A DNA stretch of 64,000 nt from Anatilimnocola floriformis (GTDB taxonomy: Bacteria > Planctomycetota > Planctomycetia > Pirellulales > Pirellulaceae). Below are positions 8,566 through 16,700 of this stretch, one piece after another; the first letter of the stretch is position 1; each line of letters opens with the position of its first letter. The notes under the pieces are model-generated. The model had not been told where the DNA came from, made no database searches, and worked only from the letters and a program-made list of their open reading frames with translations. The position numbers and the translations under genes were made by a program. The stretch spans positions 4,960,001-5,024,000 of the forward strand of contig NZ_JAMLFW010000001.1 in the NCBI RefSeq assembly GCF_024256385.1, in the 5' to 3' direction.

Positions 8566-9678
8566 GTGCCAATCAATTGGGAAAAGCTTCGCGCCGATTT
8601 GGAACTCCCCTTCTACGGCAACACACTTCGCCAGTGGGCCATCGCGATCGGCACTGCTCTCGCAGTGTTCATTATCGCGAAGCTCGTGCAAGCCGTGCTC
8701 GTTTCACGGTTGCGCAAGCTGAATGAAAAACTGCCGAGCGACGCCGGCGCCTCGTTCGTCGAAGGGCTGGCCAGCGTTCGGCTGTGGCTGCTATTGATCG
8801 TAGCCGTCTTTATCGCTTCGCTCGCGCTTGCCTTGCCGCCGAAGACGACCGCAATTTTGAACACCGTCGCAGCCGTCGCGGTGCTGCTGCAAGCCGCTCT
8901 GACTGGCAACGCGATCATCTCGTTGCTGGTGAAGGGCTACTCGCTGAAGAATCTGGCGACCGACGCGGCGAGCGTGACCACCGTCACGACCGTGGGCTTT
9001 CTGGGTCGGCTCGCGCTGTGGACCATCATCGCGCTTCTCGTGCTGCAAAACCTGGGCGTTGATGTCAGCGCGCTCGTCACCGGCCTCGGCATCGGCGGCA
9101 TCGCGGTCGCGCTGGCCGCGCAAAACGTGCTCGGCGATCTGTTTGCGTCCCTCTCGATCATGCTCGACAAGCCGTTCGTCCTCGGCGACTTCATTATCGT
9201 CGGCGACCAAATGGGGACCGTCGAAAAGATCGGCATCAAGACGACGCATCTCCGCAGCCTGTCGGGCGAGCAGCTGATCATCTCGAATGCCGACCTGCTG
9301 AAGAGCCGCATTCGGAATTGCAAACGGATGCAAGAACGGCGAATCGTTTTCACCATCGGCGTGTCGTATCAAACGCCCGGCGACAAACTGGCTAGTGTCT
9401 CCAAGTTGCTCCGCGAAGCAGTCGAGACGCAAAGCAACATCCGCTTCGACCGCGCTCACTTCAAAGGCTTCGCGGCCTCATCGCTGGAGTTCGAAGCGGT
9501 CTATTTCGTCCTCACGCCCGACTACAACCTCTACATGGACATTCAGCAGGCGATCAACCTTTGGCTGTTCGAAAAGTTCGGCGAAGCAGGAATCAAGTTT
9601 GCGTCGCCGCAACCGACGACGGTCAATATTCAAGCGACGGATCTGACGGCGAAGGGGGAGGAGAAGGCTGGGAGCTAG
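8566..9678 (+). CDS. MscS-family mechanosensitive ion channel
   Basis: 370 residues from a GTG at 8566. About four hydrophobic helices come first (WAIAIGTALAVFIIAKLVQAVL; VRLWLLLIVAVFIASLALAL; TAILNTVAAVAVLLQAAL). The pore-lining TM3 follows: LVTGLGIGGIAVALAAQNVLGDLFASLSIMLDKPF. The beta domain contains GDFIIVGDQMGTVEKIGIKTTHLRSLSGEQLIISNADLL, classic MscS. The channel opens under membrane tension to release solutes during osmotic downshock. It is 34 nt downstream of the binding-protein gene. Confidence 0.93.
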   Translation: MPINWEKLRADLELPFYGNTLRQWAIAIGTALAVFIIAKLVQAVLVSRLRKLNEKLPSDAGASFVEGLASVRLWLLLIVAVFIASLALALPPKTTAILNTVAAVAVLLQAALTGNAIISLLVKGYSLKNLATDAASVTTVTTVGFLGRLALWTIIALLVLQNLGVDVSALVTGLGIGGIAVALAAQNVLGDLFASLSIMLDKPFVLGDFIIVGDQMGTVEKIGIKTTHLRSLSGEQLIISNADLLKSRIRNCKRMQERRIVFTIGVSYQTPGDKLASVSKLLREAVETQSNIRFDRAHFKGFAASSLEFEAVYFVLTPDYNLYMDIQQAINLWLFEKFGEAGIKFASPQPTTVNIQATDLTAKGEEKAGS

Positions 9679-9759
9679 GAAGAGGTGCGGGAGAATGGGA
9701 GGCGAGGTGCGAAGGAATACGGAGGACGGAATGTCGGGCGGCCAACGCCCAAGCGGCAA

Positions 9760-10080
9760 TTAGATATCAGAAGAGTCGAGTGGACGCTCTGAAGGAGTTC
9801 GAACTCGCAGAATCTGAACTTCCATTCCATCGACTAGATAGATCAAGCGATAGCGACGACCTCGACGAGTGCGAAAGAGCAACTGGCGGACGGGCCGCTG
9901 CAATACCGATGCTTCCGGTGCTAGTGCATGGCGTTCCGGCTCTTGAGTTAAGACATCCAATGCTGCTTCATAGGATTCAATCCAATGGATGACACCAGCT
10001 TTCGAGCGTTCTTCGAGCCAATCGATGATTTGTTCTACGTCAGCATGCGCTGCCGCCAGAACAGCGATCGTATATTTCAT
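9760..10080 (-). CDS. RelE/ParE-family toxin
   Basis: 106 residues. The pattern is that of ParE/RelE toxins: an N-terminal beta strand (YTIAVLAAAHADVEQIIDWL), a helical hairpin (WIESYEAALDVLTQEPERHALAPEA), and a basic beta core RTRRGRRYRLIYLVDGMEVQILRVR. It could block gyrase (ParE) or ribosomes (RelE); the sequence alone does not decide. Its ATG overlaps the antitoxin stop by 4 nt (ATGA), the usual antitoxin-first order. Confidence 0.87.
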   Translation of the reverse strand: MKYTIAVLAAAHADVEQIIDWLEERSKAGVIHWIESYEAALDVLTQEPERHALAPEASVLQRPVRQLLFRTRRGRRYRLIYLVDGMEVQILRVRTPSERPLDSSDI

Positions 10081-10334
10081 GTACGCGGTGTCCGGGCACG
10101 ATCTCGCAGTCTTTGTACCGACTCCGCTGCAGAGATTCCTCGCTCGCCTGCGTCCAACTGATCCAACGCCACCTGGATTGCCCTCACATTTTCGGCGAAT
10201 TCGCCATCGGAGGGATGATCATCGCGCCATTGATCAAGCGCGTCTTCAGGAGATAGATGGCCTTCGCCAGCTTGCAATTTGGCTTGAATAAACAGGGCGA
10301 ACTGCTGTAGCTCACTCGCAGATATCGTCGACAT
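10077..10334 (-). CDS. Antitoxin partner of ParE-like toxin
   Basis: 85 residues, acidic (ALDQWRDDHPSDGEFAENVRAIQVALDQLDAGERG), ending in a basic RLRDRARTPRT. It overlaps the toxin gene by 4 nt and precedes it. Assignment rests on position, size and charge; the sequence resembles small planctomycete antitoxins but no named DNA-binding fold is obvious. An AAGGATAG ribosome site sits just before the ATG. The AT-rich segment upstream (near 10345-10370) is a likely autoregulated promoter region. Confidence 0.75.
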   Translation of the reverse strand: MSTISASELQQFALFIQAKLQAGEGHLSPEDALDQWRDDHPSDGEFAENVRAIQVALDQLDAGERGISAAESVQRLRDRARTPRT

Positions 10335-10553
10335 GCAGCTATCCTTGTTCGGGTGATGACGTTTTTATCATAACCCACCCGAACGCCCAGGCAACGGACA
10401 GCCGGGCGAACCTTTTTGCCTCGTTTGCCTCCTCAAATTACCATGCAATTGACCCGTTTTGGCAAACTGTAACGATTCCACCGGTCCGACCTGCCCGTAT
10501 CGCGAAATTCACCCGATGATTATTCTGAAGGGTGCCTCTCCGCATTTTTGAGC

Positions 10554-11852
10554 ATGAAGATTGAGATCGATCGTATGTCTAGCAACCCGAGTCCGCCGTT
10601 CAAGATTCAACTCGCCGATCGCCTGGTCAAGCTGCCGCCCTATGTGCTGGCACGCGTGAACGCGCTTCGCGACGCCAAGCGGCAAGCCGGGCAAGATGTC
10701 ATCGACTTGGGGATGGGCAATCCGAGCGAGCCACCGCAGGATGTCGTCATCGACAAGTTGAATGAAGCGGCCCGCGATCCGAACAACCATGGCTATAGCA
10801 AAGCCACGGGCATCTTGAATTTAAAGCGCGAGGTTGCGGCTAAATATCAGCGGAAGTTCGGAGTTCGACTCGATCCGCACAACGAAGTGGTCGTCACCAT
10901 CGGCTCGAAGGAAGGCTTCAGCCACATGTTGCTGGCCACCGTTGGCCCTGGCGACAATGTAATCATTCCCGCGCCGTTTTTTCCCGCTCACAAATATGCC
11001 GTGGCCATGGCTGGCGCTAGCGTGATTGCGCTGGAAGTAGGCAATCACGAACGGTTTTTGTCGGATATCGCCTTCACGTGTGAGCATCTGTCGCCACCAC
11101 CGAAGTTGGTGGTGTTCAACTATCCGCACAATCCGTCGAGCGTGACCGTTGAGCCAGAGTTTTGGGTGGAAGTGGTGAAGCTGGCGAAGAAATACGGCTT
11201 CATGGTGATCAGCGACTTTGCCTACGCCGACGTGGCCTTTGATGGGTATCAACCGCCGAGCTTTCTGGCCGCTCCGGGCGCGAAGGAAGTGGGCGTTGAG
11301 TTCACGACGATGAGCAAAGGCTACAACATGGCCGGTTGGCGCGTCGGCTTTTGCTGCGGCAATCCGGAGATGGTGAAGGCGCTCGGCGTGATCAAGGGCT
11401 ATTACGATTACGGCCTGTTTCAAGCGATTCAGATCGCTGCCATCGTCGCCCTGCGGCACACCGATGCTGCCGTGGAAGCTCAATCGCGCATCTACCAGGC
11501 CCGCCGCGATTTGCTGCTCGATGGTCTACGCAAGCAAGGCTGGCAAGTGCCAACGCCGAAGGCTGGCATGTTTGTGTGGGGCAAATATCCTGAGCCCTGG
11601 GCCAGCCAGATGAACTCGGTCGACTTTGCGATGTACATGCTCGAGAACGCCAACGTGGCCCTCAGTCCCGGCACCGGTTTCGGCTCGGCTGGCGAAGGTT
11701 ATTGCCGGATGGCGCTCGTGGAAAACGAGAACCGGCTGAAGCAGGCCCTGCGACAGATGGGGCGTTGCTTAGAGCGCGATTCGAAGCCGCATCAAGCGAC
11801 CGAACCAGCCAGCAATGGGGCTGAGAAGAGTGTCGTTAGCGCAACGGGCTAA
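10554..11852 (+). CDS. alaC: Class I/II aminotransferase, AlaC / LL-DAP aminotransferase-like
   Basis: 432 residues from ATG 10554; an ATG at 10575 ([10 protein letters not shown]) is also possible. Fold-type I PLP enzyme: [13 protein letters not shown] substrate loop, [43 protein letters not shown], and the PLP lysine in [16 protein letters not shown]. This combination is typical of the glutamate-pyruvate aminotransferase AlaC and its diaminopimelate aminotransferase relatives, giving alanine or related amino acids from oxo acids with glutamate. The short tail after residue 410 is low complexity. Single-gene unit; exact substrate is inference. Confidence 0.88.
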   Translation: MKIEIDRMSSNPSPPFKIQLADRLVKLPPYVLARVNALRDAKRQAGQDVIDLGMGNPSEPPQDVVIDKLNEAARDPNNHGYSKATGILNLKREVAAKYQRKFGVRLDPHNEVVVTIGSKEGFSHMLLATVGPGDNVIIPAPFFPAHKYAVAMAGASVIALEVGNHERFLSDIAFTCEHLSPPPKLVVFNYPHNPSSVTVEPEFWVEVVKLAKKYGFMVISDFAYADVAFDGYQPPSFLAAPGAKEVGVEFTTMSKGYNMAGWRVGFCCGNPEMVKALGVIKGYYDYGLFQAIQIAAIVALRHTDAAVEAQSRIYQARRDLLLDGLRKQGWQVPTPKAGMFVWGKYPEPWASQMNSVDFAMYMLENANVALSPGTGFGSAGEGYCRMALVENENRLKQALRQMGRCLERDSKPHQATEPASNGAEKSVVSATG

Positions 11853-12042
11853 GAAGCCGGATCGCCTTCAGCGCGACCTACATCGATAGCGGATATGCTT
11901 TTCCGCTATCGACAAGCGACATCGATGCCACCCGAATTAGTGGCAATAAAGTGCAATATTTGGGATGCTGCATTGCAGGAATTTCTTGCCTCTAAGTCTT
12001 TCTTAGCAACGACTTGCGACAGAAATGACTTTTTGCATCACC

Positions 12043-12051
12043 TGTTATAAT
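12043..12051 (+). promoter_or_regulatory. Extended -10 promoter
   Basis: TGTTATAAT at 12043-12051 is a perfect sigma-70 extended -10 (TGnTATAAT). No good -35 is present at 16-18 nt, which fits the extended type. Transcription would begin near 12058, giving a leader of about 430 nt if it runs into carA. Confidence 0.6.
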
Positions 12052-12285
12052 CTCGGGGTACGAAAGCGGGGGGGGCGGATGCTTCATTTCCGCGTTTCCC
12101 GCTCGCACGCTGCGGTCTATCTAATGCAGCTATTCGCTAAACGAGTCGGCTGAATCCGCCTCGTGGCCTCTGCGACTTGCGGCAAGTCCAGACGGATGAT
12201 AGCAGCGGTCTCCTACCCGAACCGCCACTCTGCCGGTAGAATTCTCGCGTTTGGATTTTTCCGATCCAATGAAGATGTGGGCGCA

Positions 12286-12329
12286 TAAAAAATGGAAGGG
12301 CTTCTGATCGCCGCATCAGAAACCCTTCC
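12286..12329 (-). terminator. Rho-independent terminator, minus strand
   Basis: Arms GGAAGGG-c-TTCTGAT (12294-12308) and ATCAGAA-a-CCCTTCC (12315-12329) close a 6-nt loop. On the minus strand the stem is followed by ATTTTTTAT. No annotated minus-strand gene ends here, so it must serve an unannotated transcript starting within or before the carA leader. Confidence 0.7.
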
Positions 12330-12480
12330 GGGACGGCTGTTCGGAAAATGCTTGCGCACTGACCGAAGACCCACAGCCATTGAATCGGTATCGGGCCAAT
12401 CCTTAACAAGACTTTAAGCTGCCCGCCGCGAGCGGGACATTCGGACGATTTCCAACTCCCCATTCACAGCAAAGGTTCCC
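12286..12480 (-). ncRNA. Candidate structured small RNA ending in an intrinsic terminator
   Basis: Read on the minus strand: a stem with arms GGCTGT and ACAGCC encloses TCGG/CCGA and a GTGC-GCAA-GCAT hairpin with a GNRA tetraloop (about 12340-12385). An earlier CCCGC/GCGGG stem lies near 12421-12435. The last element is the terminator at 12286-12329. A GCAA loop on this strand and the T run after the last stem favour the minus strand. No promoter was confidently located, and the 5' end given is a guess. No known RNA family was recognised. Confidence 0.35.
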
Positions 12481-12486
12481 ATCCGC

Positions 12487-13632
12487 ATGTCGCAACCGGC
12501 AAAGCTTGCCCTGGAAGATGGAACGGTTTTCACCGGCACGGCCTTCGGCGCCATTGGCGAGATCGATGGCGAGGTCTGTTTCAACACATCGATGACCGGC
12601 TATCAAGAGATCCTCACCGATCCCAGCTACCGCGGTCAGATCGTGACCATGACGTACACCGAGATCGGCAACTACGGCGTGTGTGCTGATGATCACGAGA
12701 GCCAGAAGCCGCACTTGGCCGGTTTCATCGTGAAGGAATTTACCGAGAAACCGAGCAATTTCCGTTCGCAGGAATCGCTCGACGCTTATCTGAAGCGTCA
12801 CAACATCGTGGGCCTCGCTGGCATCGATACGCGGGCGCTGGTGCGGCGGCTGCGCATTCGCGGCGCGCTGAAGGGCGTGATCAGCAGCGTCGATCTGAAC
12901 GACGAAAGCTTGATTGCCAAAGCCAAGTCGAGCCCCGGGCTCGTCGGCCGCGATCTGGTGCGTGAAGTGTTGCCCGAGCAACCGCGCAGCTGGAATGAAA
13001 AACTGAGCGAATGGGCCAAGCTGCCGATCGAGCCGAACCCGGCGTTTGACGATCAGCGGTTTCACGTCGTGGCGCTCGACTACGGCATGAAGTGGAACAT
13101 CGCCCGCCACCTGACCGACGAAGGTTGCCGCGTGACAATTCTGCCAGGCACCTCGACGGCTGCCGACGTGCTGGCACTCAATCCCGACGGCGTGTTCCTG
13201 TCGAACGGCCCCGGCGATCCAGAACCGCTGCATTACGCCCAGGAATGCATCCGCGGAGTGCTGGGCAAGGCCCCGGTCTTTGGCATCTGCCTTGGCCATC
13301 AGCTGCTGGGGCTCGCTTGCGGGGCCAAAACATTCAAGCTGAAGTTCGGCCACCGCGGCGCCAATCAGCCGGTGCAGAACCTGGATACCGAGAAGATCGA
13401 AATCACGTCGCAGAACCACGGCTTTGCCGTGGAAGAAGACTCGCTGCCAACGTGCCTCGAAATCACGCACCGCAACCTGAACGACAACACCGTCGCCGGT
13501 CTGCGACACAAAGAAGTTGCCGCCTTCAGCGTGCAATATCACCCCGAGTCTTCGGCAGGACCGCACGACAGCCGGTATCTGTTCCGCCAATTCCGCGAGC
13601 AGATGGCCGCAGCCAAAGGCCTGACAGTTTAG
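12487..13632 (+). CDS. carA: Carbamoyl-phosphate synthase small (glutaminase) subunit
   Basis: 381 residues. The N-terminal CPSase small-chain domain (LALEDGTVFTGTAFGA, FNTSMTGYQEILTDPSYRGQIV, YGVCADDHES) is followed by a class I glutamine amidotransferase: ALDYGMKWNIARHL, LSNGPGDPEPL, nucleophile Cys in FGICLGHQLLGLACG, and the His-Glu pair in VQYHPESSAGPHDS. It hydrolyses glutamine and channels ammonia to CarB for carbamoyl phosphate, feeding arginine and pyrimidine synthesis. carB is not adjacent. The long structured leader suggests control at RNA level. Confidence 0.97.
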   Translation: MSQPAKLALEDGTVFTGTAFGAIGEIDGEVCFNTSMTGYQEILTDPSYRGQIVTMTYTEIGNYGVCADDHESQKPHLAGFIVKEFTEKPSNFRSQESLDAYLKRHNIVGLAGIDTRALVRRLRIRGALKGVISSVDLNDESLIAKAKSSPGLVGRDLVREVLPEQPRSWNEKLSEWAKLPIEPNPAFDDQRFHVVALDYGMKWNIARHLTDEGCRVTILPGTSTAADVLALNPDGVFLSNGPGDPEPLHYAQECIRGVLGKAPVFGICLGHQLLGLACGAKTFKLKFGHRGANQPVQNLDTEKIEITSQNHGFAVEEDSLPTCLEITHRNLNDNTVAGLRHKEVAAFSVQYHPESSAGPHDSRYLFRQFREQMAAAKGLTV

Positions 13633-13693
13633 TGGTTCGAAAACTCCCTCACCTTGGTACGCCGAGGCGAGGCATTCTCGGCAAACAAAAAAA

Positions 13694-13734
13694 GCGACCG
13701 CCAAACTTAAGGTCTGGCGGTCGCTTATTTTTTT
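13694..13734. terminator. Bidirectional Rho-independent terminator
   Basis: Arms GCGACCGCCA (13694-13703) and TGGCGGTCGC (13715-13724), 10 bp, loop 11 nt. A T tract follows on the plus strand (13725-13734) and an A tract precedes it (13687-13693), so it can end both carA and the convergent subtilase gene. Confidence 0.9.
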
Positions 13735-13753
13735 CAAGCGATCTCAATCACGC

Positions 13754-16700
13754 TTACTTGTTCCGCAAACCGAACCGCTTCCGCGATGACGGTGTGCTGG
13801 TGAAGAAATCGGCCCATTCCGACGGCGTGGTTGCGGCTGCATTGCTCGTGCTGCTGCTGTTGTTGTTCGCCATCAAGTGATCGACAGCACTCAAGTACTG
13901 CTGCTGGCTATTGTCACCGGTCGAGCTACTAGCCGACGAGCTGTTGCTGCTCGTGGCCAGAGGCGACACAACCACGGTCGGCACACTGGCTGCGACTGGC
14001 GCTGCGGCATCACTGCCGGTCGAGCTTCCTTCCGCAGTGTATTCACCGGCCGAGGCTGCCGGAGCGACAGACGCACTGGTATCTTCGCCAGCGTGCAAGG
14101 ACGCGAAGCTTGCGCTGTTCAACCAATTTATGATCGGGATCGCATCGAAGGCCGAAACATTACCGTCGCCGTTGACATCGATATAGTATTCAGGCAACTC
14201 GCTGGCCGCTGCCAGTCGGTGCGATTGCAAGCTGCGAGTGCCATACGTATTCAACTCGTTGATGACGGTGATTGCGTCAAAGGCAGTGATCAGCGAATCA
14301 CCGTTCACATCGAGTGCGTTACGCAAGTTGACGAACTCTGGCGCACCTGGATCCAAGATCGTGATGGTCGGCAGCGGCACCAGGAAGACCTGGGAATCTT
14401 GCAACGCTACAGGATTTGGGTCGCCTACGGTTGGCGGCGCCAGCACGACTTGCGAACGTTCGCTGGCATCTTCGGCCGGATCGGCGACAAAGCGGAAAGT
14501 GCCAGCCGCAGTAGCGTTGAAGCCAATACGCACCACATGCTTCACACCAATTCCGACCGGGCCGCCTGTAGCGCGATTGTCGCGAGCCGAACCGAGCTCG
14601 TTAATCACACCTTCCGGCGAATTCACAATGCCGTTGTTATCGAGGTTGTAAACCGGGTCGCCAGGATTGAGGGCCCGGAAATCGATGTAGGGCGTGATCG
14701 TGCCGTTGTTATCAAAGTCCGCATTGGCGACTGCGGCGAAATCCTTGTCGTACAGCAGGTCGAGGAAGACGGCTTCCACGCCGCGGACAGCATCGGTGCC
14801 ACCCGGCCGCAGGTCTTCGCTCATCACGTCGACGAAGAACAGTTCGTTCTTATCGATATGGAAGCCCGGATCAACTCCCTGCACGAATCCACGAGCATCG
14901 ACAACTCGCAACGAAATCGCGGCGAGATACTGAGCATCGGGGGCTGCTGCAGGTGGTGACGGATTGTTCGTCACTTGGATCGTGACGGTGGCGGAGGCAT
15001 CGAGCGTGCTCGGATCCGCATCGGTCGCCACATAGGTAAATTGCACGGTGCCGACAAATCCCGTTGGCGGCGTATACACCAGCAGATTGGGGTTCACGGT
15101 GTCGCGCGTCACGGTACCAGTGGGCAGCAAATCCGCGGGGTCTTTTTTCGGCTGCGTAAAGCTGCCGACGCTGATGGGCGACGACGGCGTGAAGACGTCG
15201 TTTTCGAGCACATCCATCGTGATCGAGACGGGCTGCGGCGAGGGGTTCGAGACCACATTGCCGACCATGGTGAAGGTATTGTCGACCGGCCGCGGATCCT
15301 TGGCGGTCACCAGCACCTGCACGGTGGTGGGGCTCGAAAGCTTGCTGGGATCAGCCAGCGGATCGAGCGGATCGTAGGTCGTCGGATCGTACACCTGATA
15401 GGTGAAGGTGTAGACGCCTGTGAACGGGTTCGTGCCGCCGCGCGGAGTGAACAGCAGCACATCGCGAGTGCCCGAGGTATCGAGCGTGAGCAAGTTGCCG
15501 TCGATGTTGGCCGGGAAGCTGCCGGGCAGAATCTTGAGTTGCAGCGAGATCGGGAGCGGATCGTTGCGGAGCACATCGAGCGGATTGTTCGCCGTTTCCT
15601 GCTTGATCAGCGGATCGTTCGTATACAGCGGGTCGTTCGGCGGCGGGAAGAGCTGCTCGGGGAAGCGATCGGGACGCGCAATCGGAGCATCCGAGAAGAC
15701 CGGCAGCTGATAATCTTCGACCTCGCCATCCTGTGCTGGTCCATTGGGTCCCAGGTTGCGGTCGTGCGAGTAACGCATGCGGAGATACGTTACGCCCGGT
15801 GCCGCATTGGCTGGAATCTCGAACTGCACCGTGTTCAAGCCGTTCGAGGCGAGATAGTTCTTGACGATCTGATCGGTGGCCTGATTGAAGTTGCCATCGC
15901 CGTCGAAGTCGATCCAGGCTTGCAGATAGCCAGAGGTCGTGTTGCTGTTGGTGACGGTGAAGGTCAGAAAGCCACTCTGACCTTGAACCAGTTGAACCGA
16001 TACCAGGCCATCTTCGTCGTTGGGCCCACCCGTGGGATCGTTGTCGTCGCCGGTGGCTGCAACCGAGGGGATGCCGTTGGCTTCAAAATCCTGCTTCGTG
16101 CCCAGCATGAAACCGGGCAGAATGCCGTGCGACGGACCACCCTTGGCAATGGTCGTACTGAAGGCATTGGGAATGCCCGGCAACGATTCCGGCAAGTCGC
16201 CATAGTCGCGGGCTGCTCGGTTGCCGAAGACGATTGGTGGATTGGTGGTCGTGCCGCTCACGACCGTCACATCGATGTACGGATCGGCAAAACCTGCGGC
16301 ATTGGTTGTCGCGGGGACTGTGGGAATAAAACCGCCGCCGAGAACCTCGCGCACCGGATAAGTGCCGGGCTGAACGTTCGGAATGGTGAAGTTGCCGTTG
16401 ATATCGGTATAGGCGCCAGGCTCACCAACGTTGATGCGGCCGTTGTTGTTCACGTCGACATAGAACAAGACGCCCTGCATGCCCGGCTCACCAGGATCAC
16501 GCACGCCGTCGCCATCGAGGTCGAGGAACTTGGTTCCCTTAATCGTGCCCGGCGTCATGCGATCGCCGAAATTGACATTGGCGAAGTCCTGGCCCCGCGT
16601 GGCAACCGTGATGACGAACGCGCCGCCATTGCTCGTGGTAACCGGAGTGGTTTGCGTGAAAGGTGTTTGCACGACCTGCCGCACGCGATACGTACCTGTG

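Larger units (their letters stand above)
11853..12486. other. 634-nt gene-free region between aminotransferase and carA, rich in hairpins
   Basis: No credible protein frame. On the plus strand an extended -10 promoter (12043-12051) precedes several stems: ACGAG-CGG / CCG-CTCGT at 12141-12164, GACTTG / CAAGTC around 12175-12190, GCGGT / ACCGC around 12206-12226. On the minus strand there is a strong terminator at 12286-12329 and, before it, a GNRA-capped stem-loop. The region could be a long structured carA leader, one or two small RNAs, or both. Confidence 0.6.

Noticed and set aside
12137-12463. 108-residue minus-strand frame before carA
   Set aside because: It crosses the terminator and hairpins, has no domain, and composition is unlike the neighbouring genes.
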